A stretch of 64,000 bases of DNA from Spiractinospora alimapuensis (GCF_018437505.1 NZ_CP072467.1:5108010-5172009), one strand, 5' to 3'; shown: positions 54,083-62,604, counted from the first letter of the stretch. The notes: a model not told the origin generated them from the letters alone. Made by a program: numbers and translations.

Positions 54083-54547
54083 ATGAGTAGCACCACCGCC
54101 CGTCCCCCTGCCAGTTCCGTCTCAGATGTACGACGCTCTGGCGTCACCTGGTGGCAGGCGGCCCTGGTCGGCGCCGGAGCGGCCACCATCCTCAATCTCG
54201 CGATCTGGGGAGTCGCCGTGCTGGCAGGCGCGTCGCTCACGTTGCTGGACGGTGGCGAGGAGTACCTCATCGAGCTGGGGTCCGTCGCGTTGATGTCGGC
54301 GGCGCCCATCGTCGCCGGTGTCGCTCTCGTCGCGCTGATCTCCCAGTGGTGGAGCGGGGTCATCCGCCTCGCCCAGGTCGTGGGCTTCGTGTTCGCCGTC
54401 GGCACCATCGGCAGCGTGCTCATCTACCGAGCCGACATCGGGACCACCGTCGCGCTCACACTGATGCATCTCGTCTCCGGCGTCGTGGTCGTTCTCGCCC
54501 TCGAGGGCCTACGCCGGCGCGGTGGCGTCGCGCACCGTTCGCGGTAG
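54083..54547 (+). CDS. DUF6069-type four-span membrane protein
   Basis: This is an integral membrane protein, 154 aa, with four hydrophobic segments (starting GVTWWQAALVGAGAATILNLAIWGV) and a basic C-terminus (RRRGGVAHRSR). It resembles the actinobacterial DUF6069 family, from memory. ATG 54083 has GGGAG upstream and follows a candidate promoter. The function is unknown. Confidence 0.7.
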   Translation: MSSTTARPPASSVSDVRRSGVTWWQAALVGAGAATILNLAIWGVAVLAGASLTLLDGGEEYLIELGSVALMSAAPIVAGVALVALISQWWSGVIRLAQVVGFVFAVGTIGSVLIYRADIGTTVALTLMHLVSGVVVVLALEGLRRRGGVAHRSR

Positions 54548-54565
54548 ATCAGCGGACGCTGACAC

Positions 54566-54600
54566 GCCGTGGCGGAGGGCGATCCGCCCTCCGCCACGGC
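54566..54600. terminator. Strong bidirectional terminator
   Basis: GCCGTGGCGGAGGGCG (54566-54581) pairs perfectly with its complement at 54585-54600 around a 3-base loop. TGACAC (54560-54565) and GTGTCA (54604-54609) extend the stem past a small bulge, and the ferredoxin stop codon lies in the latter. It separates the convergent DUF6069 and ferredoxin genes. Confidence 0.85.
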
Positions 54601-54606
54601 GGAGTG

Positions 54607-54795
54607 TCAATCGACGACGACGATCGCCTGGGTGGGACAGGATCGAGCGGCCTGTTCCACGTCCGAGATCTTGGCGGCGCCCGGGGCGTCGTCGTAGAGG
54701 AGGTTCTCGTCGTCGTCGAAGGTGAAGACCTGGGGCGCGGCGAACACGCACTGTCCGTGGTTCGCGCAGGCGGCCATGTCGACGTGGACTCTCAT
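54607..54795 (-). CDS. Small 3Fe-4S/4Fe-4S ferredoxin
   Basis: This is a 62-aa electron carrier. The cluster ligands are Cys10 and Cys16 in CANHGQC and Cys in ARSCPTQAI, giving three cysteines as in the 3Fe-4S ferredoxins that serve cytochrome P450s in actinomycetes. The ATG overlaps the PNPOx-like gene stop (ATGA), so it is coupled to that gene rather than to a P450; none is nearby. Confidence 0.85.
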   Translation of the reverse strand: MRVHVDMAACANHGQCVFAAPQVFTFDDDENLLYDDAPGAAKISDVEQAARSCPTQAIVVVD

Positions 54796-55706
54796 CGCGG
54801 TGCTCCATCAGGGGTGGGGACGCGTGTCGTGGGCGGATTGAATCTCGAGTACTCGACCGTTTCCCCGGAGTGGGGCCCTCCCGCGGCCACGAAGAGAACC
54901 TCCCCGACGGAGAAAACGACCTGCCTGTCCTCGGGCCGATCGCCCCAGCGCACGTTGGCCTGGCCGCTGAGCTGCAGGAATCCGCCGGACTCCAGGTCGG
55001 GGACCAACAGCCCGGCGCGGGGGTTCACCTGGAGGTTGCCCAGGGTGGTGAACATGGCGTTGCCCACGTAGTCGGGCCAGCTCACCTCGGTTGGGCCGTG
55101 GACCCGCACGAACCCCGGGTTCCCGCCGCGATGGTTGGCGTCGGCGCCCGCCGCGCTCATCGTGGCGAGGAAGAAGGTGTCCGTGCGTCGCAGCAGGTCC
55201 TGGTGCTGGGGCGCGAGTTGGGTGCCCCACGTGGGGGTGGGGGCCGCGGCCGTGTCGGTGGGCGTGGACCAGGTGCGCTTCTGGATGTACTTGGGGCAGT
55301 TGGCGAACACCTGTTGGGTGTGCAGGCGCAGACCCCCCTCTTCTCGTGGTTCGACGATCCCGTTGATCCGCATGCGTCGACGGGTTCCCGGGTCGATCGC
55401 GAGCGTGCCGACCGGGAGGGTGCTCTGGAACGCGGTCGCCAGCGGATCCGTGAGAGGGAGAGAACGTGTGGTCTCCACAGTGCGGTCGTCGGGGACCGAC
55501 ACGAACCCCGGGGGTCCGGTGAGCGGAGAACACCAGACACGTTCCTTCCCGTCGGAGCCACCGACGACGAGTAGGTCCTGTTCGGTGAGGAACCGTGCGG
55601 CGACCGGGGGGATCTCGGCTCTGATCGCCCTGGCGGAGAGGTCGGCTTGGTCCAACAGCGTGGCTCGTCGCTGCACGGCGCGTTCGCCGGGGTGATAGCT
55701 GTGCAT
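54792..55706 (-). CDS. Pyridoxamine 5'-phosphate oxidase-like flavoprotein
   Basis: This is a split-barrel FMN-binding protein, 304 aa. The N-terminal region (HPGERAVQRRATLLDQADLSA) and a later PNPOx barrel are visible; the middle contains FFLATMSAAGADANHRGGNPGFVRV and the end has SGGFLQLSGQANVRWG. It is larger than classic PdxH and belongs to the long actinobacterial group of unknown reaction. Translational coupling to a ferredoxin suggests electron transfer. The start ATG 55706 is clear. Confidence 0.78.
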   Translation of the reverse strand: MHSYHPGERAVQRRATLLDQADLSARAIRAEIPPVAARFLTEQDLLVVGGSDGKERVWCSPLTGPPGFVSVPDDRTVETTRSLPLTDPLATAFQSTLPVGTLAIDPGTRRRMRINGIVEPREEGGLRLHTQQVFANCPKYIQKRTWSTPTDTAAAPTPTWGTQLAPQHQDLLRRTDTFFLATMSAAGADANHRGGNPGFVRVHGPTEVSWPDYVGNAMFTTLGNLQVNPRAGLLVPDLESGGFLQLSGQANVRWGDRPEDRQVVFSVGEVLFVAAGGPHSGETVEYSRFNPPTTRVPTPDGAPR

Positions 55707-55731
55707 CGGTAGCCCCTCGGTGGGTGTCGGA

Positions 55732-55772
55732 CGCCGGGTGTGGGCGGCCCGTTGGCCCGTCCGCACCCGGCG
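55732..55772. terminator. Hairpin terminator after the VOC gene
   Basis: Left arm 55732-55747 pairs with right arm 55757-55772 with two G-T wobbles (CGCCGGGTG against CACCCGGCG at the base). It is 5 bases past the VOC gene stop on the minus strand. Confidence 0.65.
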
Positions 55773-55776
55773 CAGG

Positions 55777-56229
55777 TCAGAAGAATCCGCAGGTGGGTGC
55801 GGCGGGAATGGGTGTGGTGCCACCCTCGGCGCCGCTGGGGGCGTAGACCTCCAACCGGATGCCGTCGGGGTCGTAGAAGAAGACGCCGCCGGATCCGGCG
55901 CCCTCGCCGTGTGGCACCACGCCCTCGTAGGCGAACGTGACAGAGAGGTCGGACAGCCGCCCTTCCATCTCGCGGACCGCGTCAATCGATTCCACCTGGA
56001 AGGACAGGTGGTGCAGGCCCGCGACGGAGGGGGAGAACCCCTCCCGTCCCTGCTGCCACAGCGTGAGTACGAGTGTTCCGCTGAGGCCGAGGAACACGTA
56101 CCCACGGTCCGGTTCGTGGCTCTCGCCGAGGACCTCGAAGTCGAACGCGCGGGTGTAGAAGTCGCGCGAGCGTTGGAGGTCGGTGACGTTGAGGCCAACG
56201 TGGCCGGTGGTCAGGCCAGACAGTGTCAA
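55777..56229 (-). CDS. VOC-family protein (glyoxalase/bleomycin-resistance/dioxygenase fold)
   Basis: This is a vicinal-oxygen-chelate protein, 150 aa. Metal ligand candidates are His in TGHVGLNV, His in LHHLSFQV and Glu in RLEVYAP. The start is TTG 56229 with GAGG upstream. It is divergent from a CGNR regulator and separated from it by an AT-rich region with repeated GGTTAA, so it is probably induced by that regulator. It may be a dioxygenase or detoxification enzyme. Confidence 0.85.
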   Translation of the reverse strand: MTLSGLTTGHVGLNVTDLQRSRDFYTRAFDFEVLGESHEPDRGYVFLGLSGTLVLTLWQQGREGFSPSVAGLHHLSFQVESIDAVREMEGRLSDLSVTFAYEGVVPHGEGAGSGGVFFYDPDGIRLEVYAPSGAEGGTTPIPAAPTCGFF

Positions 56230-56254
56230 GGCACACCTCGTCCGATCGAAGGAA

Positions 56255-56328
56255 GTTAACCAGCAAAACGGACTTTAATGGTTAAGACTGCTCATGCGCA
56301 ACCGGTGAAATAGATTTAGATGGTTAAC
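56255..56328. promoter_or_regulatory. Divergent promoter with repeated GGTTAA sites
   Basis: Three copies of a GGTTAA core: 56255-56261 (as GTTAACC on the plus strand), 56280-56285 and 56322-56328 (GGTTAAC). The last two are direct repeats 42 bases apart, about four helix turns. A TAGATT -10-like hexamer lies near 56311. They are probable operators for the CGNR regulator. Confidence 0.55.
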
Positions 56329-56398
56329 TGCGGGTGGTTGGTAGGATTCCCGGCGTCCGGGCACGGCGGCGACCGGCGGAGAGTCAATGGAGTGAGAC

Positions 56399-56950
56399 AT
56401 GGCTCAAACAGGGCGACAGCGACCCCTTGTCGGGGAGCCGCTCGCCATCGATCTGCTCAACACCCGCTGGGTCCTGGACGGCGTACCCGGTGACCTGCTG
56501 GAGGATCTGGACGGCCTACGCCAGTGGCTGGAGGAGGCCCCACTCGCGCCCGCCCACACGCCGACCACGGTGATGCTGGAGCACACGCGTGAGACCCGCG
56601 ACCTGCTGTCCCGCCTCGTCGCCGAACCGGTCTGCACCACAGTGGAAGAGCGACTGAACACGGTGCTGGGCCACGGGTCGGTGCGGCGCCTCCTGCACCA
56701 CGGTGTCCCCGGCTCATTCGAGGAGTTCGACGACCCTTCCTGGGGCCCGGCCTGGCTCGCCGTAGATAATTACCTCACGCTTCTGGAACGCCGGGACCGC
56801 ATCCGTGCCTGCGCGAACCCCGGGTGCGTGCTCCACTTCTTCGATACGTCGAAGAACGGAAGCCGCCGCTGGTGCTCCATGGCTGGTTGCGGAAACCGAG
56901 CCAAGGCGGCGCGGCACCTGGGCCGCTCGCGCGCGACGTCGGACGGGTAG
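56399..56950 (+). CDS. CGNR zinc-finger transcriptional regulator (ABATE domain)
   Basis: This is a predicted stress-responsive regulator, 183 aa. The C-terminal zinc finger is CANPGCVLHFFDTSKN followed by WCSMAGCGNRAKAARH, which contains the diagnostic CGNR. The N-terminal ABATE-like domain (GEPLAIDLLNTRW) precedes it. It is divergent from the VOC gene. Known members bind DNA through the zinc finger, though the ligand of the ABATE domain is not established. Confidence 0.87.
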   Translation: MAQTGRQRPLVGEPLAIDLLNTRWVLDGVPGDLLEDLDGLRQWLEEAPLAPAHTPTTVMLEHTRETRDLLSRLVAEPVCTTVEERLNTVLGHGSVRRLLHHGVPGSFEEFDDPSWGPAWLAVDNYLTLLERRDRIRACANPGCVLHFFDTSKNGSRRWCSMAGCGNRAKAARHLGRSRATSDG

Positions 56951-57023
56951 GTCGCAGTCGAGGCACACCCACCGGCGTCCGCTTCCCAACACGCACGGCG
57001 GTTGGCGTCCGCCCGCCTCCGGA

Positions 57024-57620
57024 CTACCCGAAAGCGGTGAAGCCGCCGAAGGAACCCTGGTGGTAGAGCAGCGGAGCCTGCGGTTCGGTGGGGGAGGCCG
57101 TGTCGGTGACCTCGCCGACGACCAGCCAGTGGTCGCCGAGCCGGTGGACGTCGTGCCAGCGGCACACGAGGTGGGCGATGGCGTCACTCAGGAGGGGCAC
57201 GTTGTTCGCGCCGCGTGTCCACCGTGTGGGGGCGGCGAAGCGGTCGGCGCCCTTGGTGGCGAACCGGGCGGCGAGGTCGGCCTGCCCCGAGCCGAGGAGG
57301 TGTACGGCGAACTCCCCGGTCTGCCGTAACTGTGGCCACGTGGACGAGGACTCGGCGATGTAGAAGCCGACCAGCGGTGGAGTCAGGCTCACGCTGGTGA
57401 AAGACGTCGCGGTGAGCCCAACCGGATCCCCTCCGGCGTCGCCCGTGACGATGACGACTCCGGCGGCGTGGTGGCGCAGGGTCTGACGCAGGCGGTCGGC
57501 GGGGACGGTCGCGGCGTCGGCCGGCGGCGGAGTGGGACCCGTTGGGGGGATCGTCCGCTGGCCGGTGGGTGAGAGGGGTCGGGTCGTGCTGGTGGCGGTG
57601 CGGGCTTCGTACACGCTCAT
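57024..57620 (-). CDS. Flavin reductase-like FMN-binding protein
   Basis: This is a flavin reductase domain protein of the two-component monooxygenase type, 198 aa. The core is LRHHAAGVVIVTGDAGGDPVGLTATSFTSVSLTPPLVGFYI. ATG 57620 overlaps the stop of the upstream FMN reductase gene (ATGA). It has a Pro/Thr-rich N-terminal stretch. It likely supplies reduced flavin to a monooxygenase; no monooxygenase gene is adjacent. Confidence 0.83.
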   Translation of the reverse strand: MSVYEARTATSTTRPLSPTGQRTIPPTGPTPPPADAATVPADRLRQTLRHHAAGVVIVTGDAGGDPVGLTATSFTSVSLTPPLVGFYIAESSSTWPQLRQTGEFAVHLLGSGQADLAARFATKGADRFAAPTRWTRGANNVPLLSDAIAHLVCRWHDVHRLGDHWLVVGEVTDTASPTEPQAPLLYHQGSFGGFTAFG

Positions 57621-58177
57621 CCCCGATCTCCGGCAGGGTCTTCGTGGTCGCGTGAGGGCGGTATCTGGGGAGCGACACGGGTGGCCCACGCCGTCAGTTG
57701 CTCGTCCAACGGCGACCCGTCGCCCGGGGAGGCTGTCGACTCGATGGTGCTTTGGAGGACGGCGAGACCAGGTGTGGGGACCGTGGCGCCCAGCTCGAGC
57801 AGGAGTGGCCGCAGATGGACCTCGACGGCGAGGGTATGCGCCGGGGATCCCATCACCAGCAACGGCAGGGCGGTGACCCCGGACAACGCGTCACCGGGCA
57901 GGAGGTCGAGGAAGGCCTTGAGCAGTCCGGTGTAGGTCGCCTTGTAGGTCGGGCTAGCGACAACCAGGACGCGGGAGGAGCGAACCCGCTCCAGCGCCGC
58001 GGTCACCTCCGTATCAGGAGTGGGGGCGAGGAGTGTCGGAGCCAGGTCGCTGAGCTCGATGACGCGAGCGTCGCCGGACAGACCCCGCCGATCGGCCACG
58101 TGGCGCGCGGCGGCCAGAGCGGCGGTCGCGGTTCGGGACCCCGGCCGGGGGTTACCTACCAGCACGGATAGGGTCAC
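57617..58177 (-). CDS. NADPH-dependent FMN reductase (SsuE/MsuE-like)
   Basis: This is a flavodoxin-fold FMN reductase, 186 aa. The N-terminal phosphate loop reads VLVGNPRPGSRT, followed by VVASPTYKATYTGLLKAFLD. The start is GTG 58177. It is the first gene of a two-gene operon with a flavin reductase, which resembles sulfonate-utilisation (SsuE/MsuE) sets. No sulfonate transporter or monooxygenase is present here. Confidence 0.85.
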   Translation of the reverse strand: MTLSVLVGNPRPGSRTATAALAAARHVADRRGLSGDARVIELSDLAPTLLAPTPDTEVTAALERVRSSRVLVVASPTYKATYTGLLKAFLDLLPGDALSGVTALPLLVMGSPAHTLAVEVHLRPLLLELGATVPTPGLAVLQSTIESTASPGDGSPLDEQLTAWATRVAPQIPPSRDHEDPAGDRG

Positions 58178-58215
58178 AGTACGACTCCAGACCTCGCTTG
58201 TCGATTTTTCCTACT

Positions 58216-58233
58216 CCTATTGTATGAAATAGG
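58216..58233 (-). promoter_or_regulatory. Inverted repeat overlapping a -10 box
   Basis: CCTATT (58216-58221) and AATAGG (58228-58233) flank 6 bases. On the minus strand the repeat contains TACAAT, a good -10 hexamer, about 40 bases upstream of the FMN reductase start. An operator over the promoter is implied; the regulator is unknown. Confidence 0.5.
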
Positions 58234-58359
58234 TCGAGTGCTCGCCCGCCCCGGGGTTCACCGTGGGGTTGACAACCTGGAAAGTGCGTGTCGTCGCTGG
58301 TCAGAGTGGGTATCGCGAGGGTGTTGCCCGACTTCGAGTCCACCGACGGAAGGCCGCCG

Positions 58360-58590
58360 ATGACGAGGGAGCACCCCACCTACAGCGCCGACATCCAGCC
58401 ACTGTTTCGTCCCAAGGACCAGTCGTCGATGATCGGCTCCTTCGACCTGTGGTCCTACGCCGACGTGGCCGAGAACGCCGAGGCCATCATCGTACGCCTC
58501 GAGAGTGGCGACATGCCCTGTGACGTTCCCTGGTCGGAGGACGAGGTCGCGCTTTTCCGTCGCTGGTTGGAGTCGGGCAAACCCGAGTAG
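58360..58590 (+). CDS. Small conserved protein, 76 aa
   Basis: A short gene with a typical open frame. It begins TREHPTYSADIQPLFRPKD and continues FDLWSYADVAENAEAIIVRLESGDMPCD and RRWLESGK. The pattern recalls a small family with a W-E-SG C-terminus seen beside oxidoreductases, but I cannot name it. ATG 58360 has GGAAGG upstream. The function is unknown. Confidence 0.6.
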   Translation: MTREHPTYSADIQPLFRPKDQSSMIGSFDLWSYADVAENAEAIIVRLESGDMPCDVPWSEDEVALFRRWLESGKPE

Positions 58591-58685
58591 TCCAGGCGCG
58601 GATTCCTCGTCCGTCCCTCTGAAGTGTGGGGGGACCGGCGGCACACGGTCCGGCGACGCGTCAGGCGGGAGGCGCGGTGGGAACC

Positions 58686-59705
58686 ATGAGTGGCGGGGGC
58701 ATGGCGGCGTGGGAGGTCGCGCGGCCCGGGGCGGTCGAGTCGGGACCGCTGCGGTTCGTCCGCCGGGCCACTCCCACCCCTGGGGCGGGGGAAGTCCTCG
58801 TCCGAGTGCTGGCCTGCGGCGTCTGCCGCACCGACCTCCACGTGAGCGAAGGCGACCTGCCGGTGCGTCGGGTCGGCGTCGTGCCCGGGCACGAGATCGT
58901 GGGCGAGGTCGTGGAGGTCGGGCCGGGAGTGACCAGCCTGGCGCCGCCGGATCGTGTGGGCGTGCCGTGGCTGCGTCACACGTGTGGAGTGTGCCGGTTC
59001 TGCGTGCGGGGCGCCGAGAACCTGTGTCCTTTCTCCACATACACCGGATGGGACGCCGACGGAGGATACGCCGAGTACGCGGTGGCGCCCGCCAACTATT
59101 CCTACCGCCTCCCCGACGGATACACCGACGCCGAGCTGGCGCCTCTGCTCTGCGCGGGCATCATCGGGTTCCGTGCGTTGCGCCGCGCCGATCCGCCTCG
59201 AAACGGGCGCCTCGGGATCTATGGCTTTGGCGGCAGCGCCCATCTCACCGCCCAGGTGGCCCTGACCGAGGGAGCGCGGCTACACGTGATGACCCGCGAG
59301 GAATCCGCGCGCGAGCTGGCCTTGGAGCTGGGGGCGGCGTCCGTCCAGGGCGCCTACGACCCTCCACCGGAACCGCTGGACGCGGCGATCCTCTTCGCCC
59401 CCGTGGGCGATCTCGTGCCCGTCGCTCTGGCCGCTCTCGACCGCGGTGGGATTCTGTCCGTCGCGGGGATCCATCTCAGTGACATCCCGTCCCTCGACTA
59501 CGAACGGCACCTGTTTTACGAGCGGGAGCTGCGCAGCGTCACGGCGAACACCCGCACCGACGGTGAGGAGTTCTTGGCGGCGGCTGCGCGAGTAAGGCTG
59601 TCGGTCTCGGTCACCACCTACCCGCTCGCCGAGGCGCAGCGCGCGTTGGCCGACCTCAAGGTGGGCCGTTTCTCGGGCGCGGCCGTGCTGATCCCCGGCG
59701 AGTGA
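58686..59705 (+). CDS. Zinc-dependent alcohol dehydrogenase
   Basis: This is an MDR-family alcohol dehydrogenase, about 339 aa. Catalytic zinc residues lie in CGVCRTDLH and [12 protein letters not shown]. The structural zinc has four Cys in [15 protein letters not shown]. The NADP loop is [10 protein letters not shown]. Start ATG 58686 has GGTGGGAACC upstream; ATG 58701 is an alternative. The substrate is unknown. Confidence 0.88.
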   Translation: MSGGGMAAWEVARPGAVESGPLRFVRRATPTPGAGEVLVRVLACGVCRTDLHVSEGDLPVRRVGVVPGHEIVGEVVEVGPGVTSLAPPDRVGVPWLRHTCGVCRFCVRGAENLCPFSTYTGWDADGGYAEYAVAPANYSYRLPDGYTDAELAPLLCAGIIGFRALRRADPPRNGRLGIYGFGGSAHLTAQVALTEGARLHVMTREESARELALELGAASVQGAYDPPPEPLDAAILFAPVGDLVPVALAALDRGGILSVAGIHLSDIPSLDYERHLFYERELRSVTANTRTDGEEFLAAAARVRLSVSVTTYPLAEAQRALADLKVGRFSGAAVLIPGE

Positions 59706-60254
59706 CGCACCGTTGGCCACGTGTATGCCGTGCGCGTGGCAGCCCCCTAATTTCGGTCACGATGTTTCGGACAGTCTCGTGGGCTTGAAGGCGAGGGAGG
59801 CGGGGCGTGCTCGCGCGGGAGACGTCGGGGAGATACGGCGGTGAAGAAAGCCGGATTCCGGCGAGGAAACTCGCGCCGGAGTGCAGAAGAATGGCGCGAC
59901 CCTCCAGTGGTCGGTAATCCTTCTCCGCTTTGTCGAATCGATTACGGATTGGATTTGGCATTAGGGAATCGAGTGGGCCGGTTGATGAGAGAAATGGGTC
60001 CGCGTTGGGCGAATCCGTTCGGTCCCAGACAAGGCGAACGGGAGGGAGTTGGTGGGTGGGGGATAGGTGAGAAAGCACACCAGTCGGAGCCCGGCGCCGG
60101 TGTCGGGGAAGCCCCGGAAACCTCTGGCGTCGCGGGTCGTACGGGCCGGTATGCCTATGGGTGGGGCGTTGGCAGACCGTAGGGCATATGTCGCGGCACG
60201 TCACCACTCGGATACCCTCGCCAGGGATCTTCGTGAGGAAGGGGAATTCCGTCG
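59706..60254. other. Region without a supported gene
   Basis: This is about 550 bases between the alcohol dehydrogenase and winged-helix genes. It is partly AT-rich (about 59850-59990), and an AATCGATT palindrome occurs near 59936. One open frame (59841-60182) has odd composition and no domain, so I leave it out. Confidence 0.4.
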
Positions 60255-60836
60255 ATGTCGAGGACGGCTGGATCGGACGGCGATGCTGAGGACCTTCGTG
60301 AGGAGGTCCTCACGCTTTTGGCCCGGGTGCCGCGGAGCGGGATGGAGCTGATCACCGCGTTCGCGGAACGGGAGGACGACCCGCGCCACGTTCCTCCTGC
60401 CGTGATGTATCCGCTGCTCGACGCGTTGACGGCCGAGGGGCTGACCCGGTTGTCGATGGCGGGCGGAGCGGGAAGCAGGATGCGTCCGTTCGAACTCACC
60501 GAACAGGGATGGGCGCACGTGCGCGGGGGCGCCGAGGCCCAGGACCAGGCCCCATCCGCTCCGGAGACGGTGATCGGGTTCGCGAGCGCCGAGGACGCGC
60601 CGGACACCGGAGAAGCCAGCGTGATCGAGGTGCGGACCCGCGACACCGCGCCCTGGGATACAGGGTCTGCCCCCACGACGCCGCTGGAGGAGGCCACGGA
60701 ACGCCTGTGGCGAGCGGTCGACGAGACCCGACGCCACGCGACCGAGACCCAGGCGGACCGCGCCCGTGAGCTTGTGGACGAGTGCACCCGTGAACTGCAC
60801 GAGCTCCTGGTCGCCAGCGGAGTGCGCCCCGAGTGA
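60255..60836 (+). CDS. Putative PadR-like winged-helix regulator
   Basis: This is a 193-aa protein whose first ~90 residues look like a winged helix (PRSGMELITAFAEREDDPRHVPPAVMYPLLDAL, then LTEQGWAHVRGG). A middle acidic Ala/Pro linker and a C-terminal helical region rich in Glu and Arg (TERLWRAVDETRRHATETQ) follow. The PadR assignment is a resemblance, not a firm match. It converges with the AlkD-like gene. Confidence 0.6.
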   Translation: MSRTAGSDGDAEDLREEVLTLLARVPRSGMELITAFAEREDDPRHVPPAVMYPLLDALTAEGLTRLSMAGGAGSRMRPFELTEQGWAHVRGGAEAQDQAPSAPETVIGFASAEDAPDTGEASVIEVRTRDTAPWDTGSAPTTPLEEATERLWRAVDETRRHATETQADRARELVDECTRELHELLVASGVRPE

Positions 60837-60885
60837 CCGACGGCGCGTACGGTGTCGCGTTGCCGCGCTGACGGGGCCATCGGCC

Positions 60886-61578
60886 TCACCGCCGCATCAG
60901 GTCGCGGCGGAGCTCCTCGGGCAGTTTCTCCACGGCGGAGCGCAGCGTGACCCGGGGGACCCGTCCTTGGTGGCGCCGGAGGAACGCCACCAGACGGTCC
61001 TCGTCGACCTTGCCGACCTCGCGCAACGCGACGCCGACGGGTTTGGTGACGAGCTCTGTGGGGTCCTCGAGCAGGATCTCCGAGACGCGCAGCGCGTCCT
61101 CGATCTCACCCTGGCGAACCAGCCAGAAGGTCGCGGTGATCGCGGTTCGACGTTCCAACGGGTCGTGAGAATCCGCCAGCTCGTAGAGCACGTCGCGCGG
61201 CTTGTCGAGGAGATAGGCGCCGATGACTCGTGGTGCGGCACGGTCGACGAGGTCCCAGTTGTCGATGCGGTCGTGACGTCGCAGGTAGAGCTCGTACAGG
61301 GTACGGCGTTCGTCGTCGCTCAGGTGCTTGTCGCGGGCCCGGAAGTCAAGGACGCTGACGGCGGCCACGCGTGCCTCGTAGAAGGAGGAGTCGAGGAGTC
61401 GTTCGACCTCCGACAGGGGCATCGACGTGAACTCGCGTGCGGTGTCGAAGGTGGACTTCATCCGGACCCCGATGATCTCGGTGTCCGGAGCCGCGACGTG
61501 CTTGCGGATCTTGGTCTTCTCCGCGTCCGACCGCAGGGTGTGCAGTCGCTCGACCAGCGCTTCGGCCGTGAGATTCAT
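60886..61578 (-). CDS. DNA alkylation repair protein, AlkD-like
   Basis: This is a HEAT-repeat DNA glycosylase-type protein, 230 aa. It has the helical repeats and the active-site region DNWDLVD, matching the Asp/Trp that holds the extrahelical base in AlkD. The rest is a run of helices ending LRSAVEKLPEELRRDL. It excises alkylated purines or protects DNA from them. Confidence 0.86.
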   Translation of the reverse strand: MNLTAEALVERLHTLRSDAEKTKIRKHVAAPDTEIIGVRMKSTFDTAREFTSMPLSEVERLLDSSFYEARVAAVSVLDFRARDKHLSDDERRTLYELYLRRHDRIDNWDLVDRAAPRVIGAYLLDKPRDVLYELADSHDPLERRTAITATFWLVRQGEIEDALRVSEILLEDPTELVTKPVGVALREVGKVDEDRLVAFLRRHQGRVPRVTLRSAVEKLPEELRRDLMRR

Positions 61579-61699
61579 GGTGTTCCCCCCTCACCCGCAT
61601 TGTGGCGCTGGGGTGTGACATCTGAGAAGGCCCACGGGCGGAGCGCCGAATCGTGTCGTCGGACGGCCTGTCCTTGGGTGGGTGGCCAAGAACAGTGGG

Positions 61700-61726
61700 G
61701 CGGGGCCGACCCCTGTCCGGCCCCGC
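61700..61726. terminator. Hairpin downstream of the dispanin gene
   Basis: GCGGGGCCG (61700-61708) pairs perfectly with CGGCCCCGC (61718-61726) around a 9-base loop. It lies about 20 bases past the dispanin stop on the minus strand. There is no T-tract. Confidence 0.6.
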
Positions 61727-61745
61727 GTCCGTGCAGCTCCAGGCG

Positions 61746-61997
61746 TCAGAGCATCGCCAGGTTCACGACGAGCGCGACCGTCCCGGCGATGATGCCGACC
61801 ACCAACGTGATGATCGTGAACATCTTGGCCTTGCGCGCGCTCTCGTGCGCGCCGGCGTAGTCACCGACCGCCCACTGCTTGTTCACGCGTGCGGCGAAGA
61901 TGATCGAGGGGATGGCCAGCGGCCAGCAGCAGATCACCGACAGGATGGCCGGGACCATCCAGTTGCTGGGCGGGGGGCCGGCTTGGGGGTGGGACAT
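61746..61997 (-). CDS. CD225/dispanin-family membrane protein
   Basis: This is a small double-span membrane protein, 83 aa. The N-terminus is Pro-rich; the first span contains LSVICCWPLAIPSIIFAARVN, followed by a conserved basic loop, HESARKAKM, and a second span. Two Cys at the first span may be acylated, as in eukaryotic IFITM relatives. ATG 61997 has GGAG upstream. The bacterial function is unknown. Confidence 0.85.
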   Translation of the reverse strand: MSHPQAGPPPSNWMVPAILSVICCWPLAIPSIIFAARVNKQWAVGDYAGAHESARKAKMFTIITLVVGIIAGTVALVVNLAML

Positions 61998-62518
61998 CGG
62001 GGATTCTCCGGATTCTTGGGCGGCCCAGGCGGGCGGGCCGCGGTCAATGGATGCCAAAATCGCTTCGGCCACGGATCGGGCCGACATGGCCGTCGGATTC
62101 GGGAGCGCGAGGACAGCCCCGAATCGGCCATTGTGAATTGGGTCGACTCGGGCGGTTCGGTCTCCCGCAGCAAGGGGACAAATTCTTACCAGCCCCTCGG
62201 GGGCAAAACCAAATGAGATCCGACTGATCGGATGAACCCCGTAGAAATGATCAAGTGGAGCCGGTTGGGTCGACGAACGACCGGGAGCGACACAAACCCA
62301 GGAATAGGCGTGTTTGTGGTCGGACGTGAACTGGCCCCATCCTGGTTTCGGTCACACACTCTAGGTGTGTGCCGTGCGCACCAAAACAGGGTGCCGCGTG
62401 GCCCTCCGGATCAGACGGCCGGTTCGATATGTGACGGATGACACGATTCGGTGGTGAAGGTCCTGGCGTGGTCCCCTGCAGCACCGGCCACCGAATGTCG
62501 CGTCGGACGGGTGCGTCC

Positions 62519-62547
62519 CTTTCCGAGCCTCCCGGGGGCTCGGAAAG
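62519..62547. terminator. Second hairpin downstream of allantoicase
   Basis: CTTTCCGAGCC (62519-62529) pairs perfectly with GGCTCGGAAAG (62537-62547) around 7 bases. It follows the stronger hairpin at 62561-62596 on the minus strand, giving a tandem terminator. Confidence 0.65.
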
Positions 62548-62560
62548 GCAGGAACACGCG

Positions 62561-62596
62561 GTGGGGCCGTCGGGAGATTTTCCCGACGGCCCCCAC
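62561..62596 (-). terminator. Terminator of the allantoicase gene
   Basis: A 15-bp stem (62561-62575 with 62581-62596, one bulged C) closes a 5-base loop, 8 bases past the stop codon on the minus strand. It is the strongest hairpin in this end of the window. Confidence 0.8.
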
Positions 62597-62604
62597 GAAC
62601 GTCA

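Larger units (their letters stand above)
61998..62604. other. Region without a gene; inverted repeat and terminator hairpins
   Basis: This is about 600 bases between the dispanin start and the allantoicase stop. It contains ATCCGA-CTGA-TCGGAT (62218-62233), a possible operator, and two strong hairpins at its right end. No supported gene was found. Confidence 0.5.

Noticed and set aside
59841-60182. Open frame of 113 codons on the plus strand
   Set aside because: No domain, no ribosome site, and irregular composition; the region looks intergenic.
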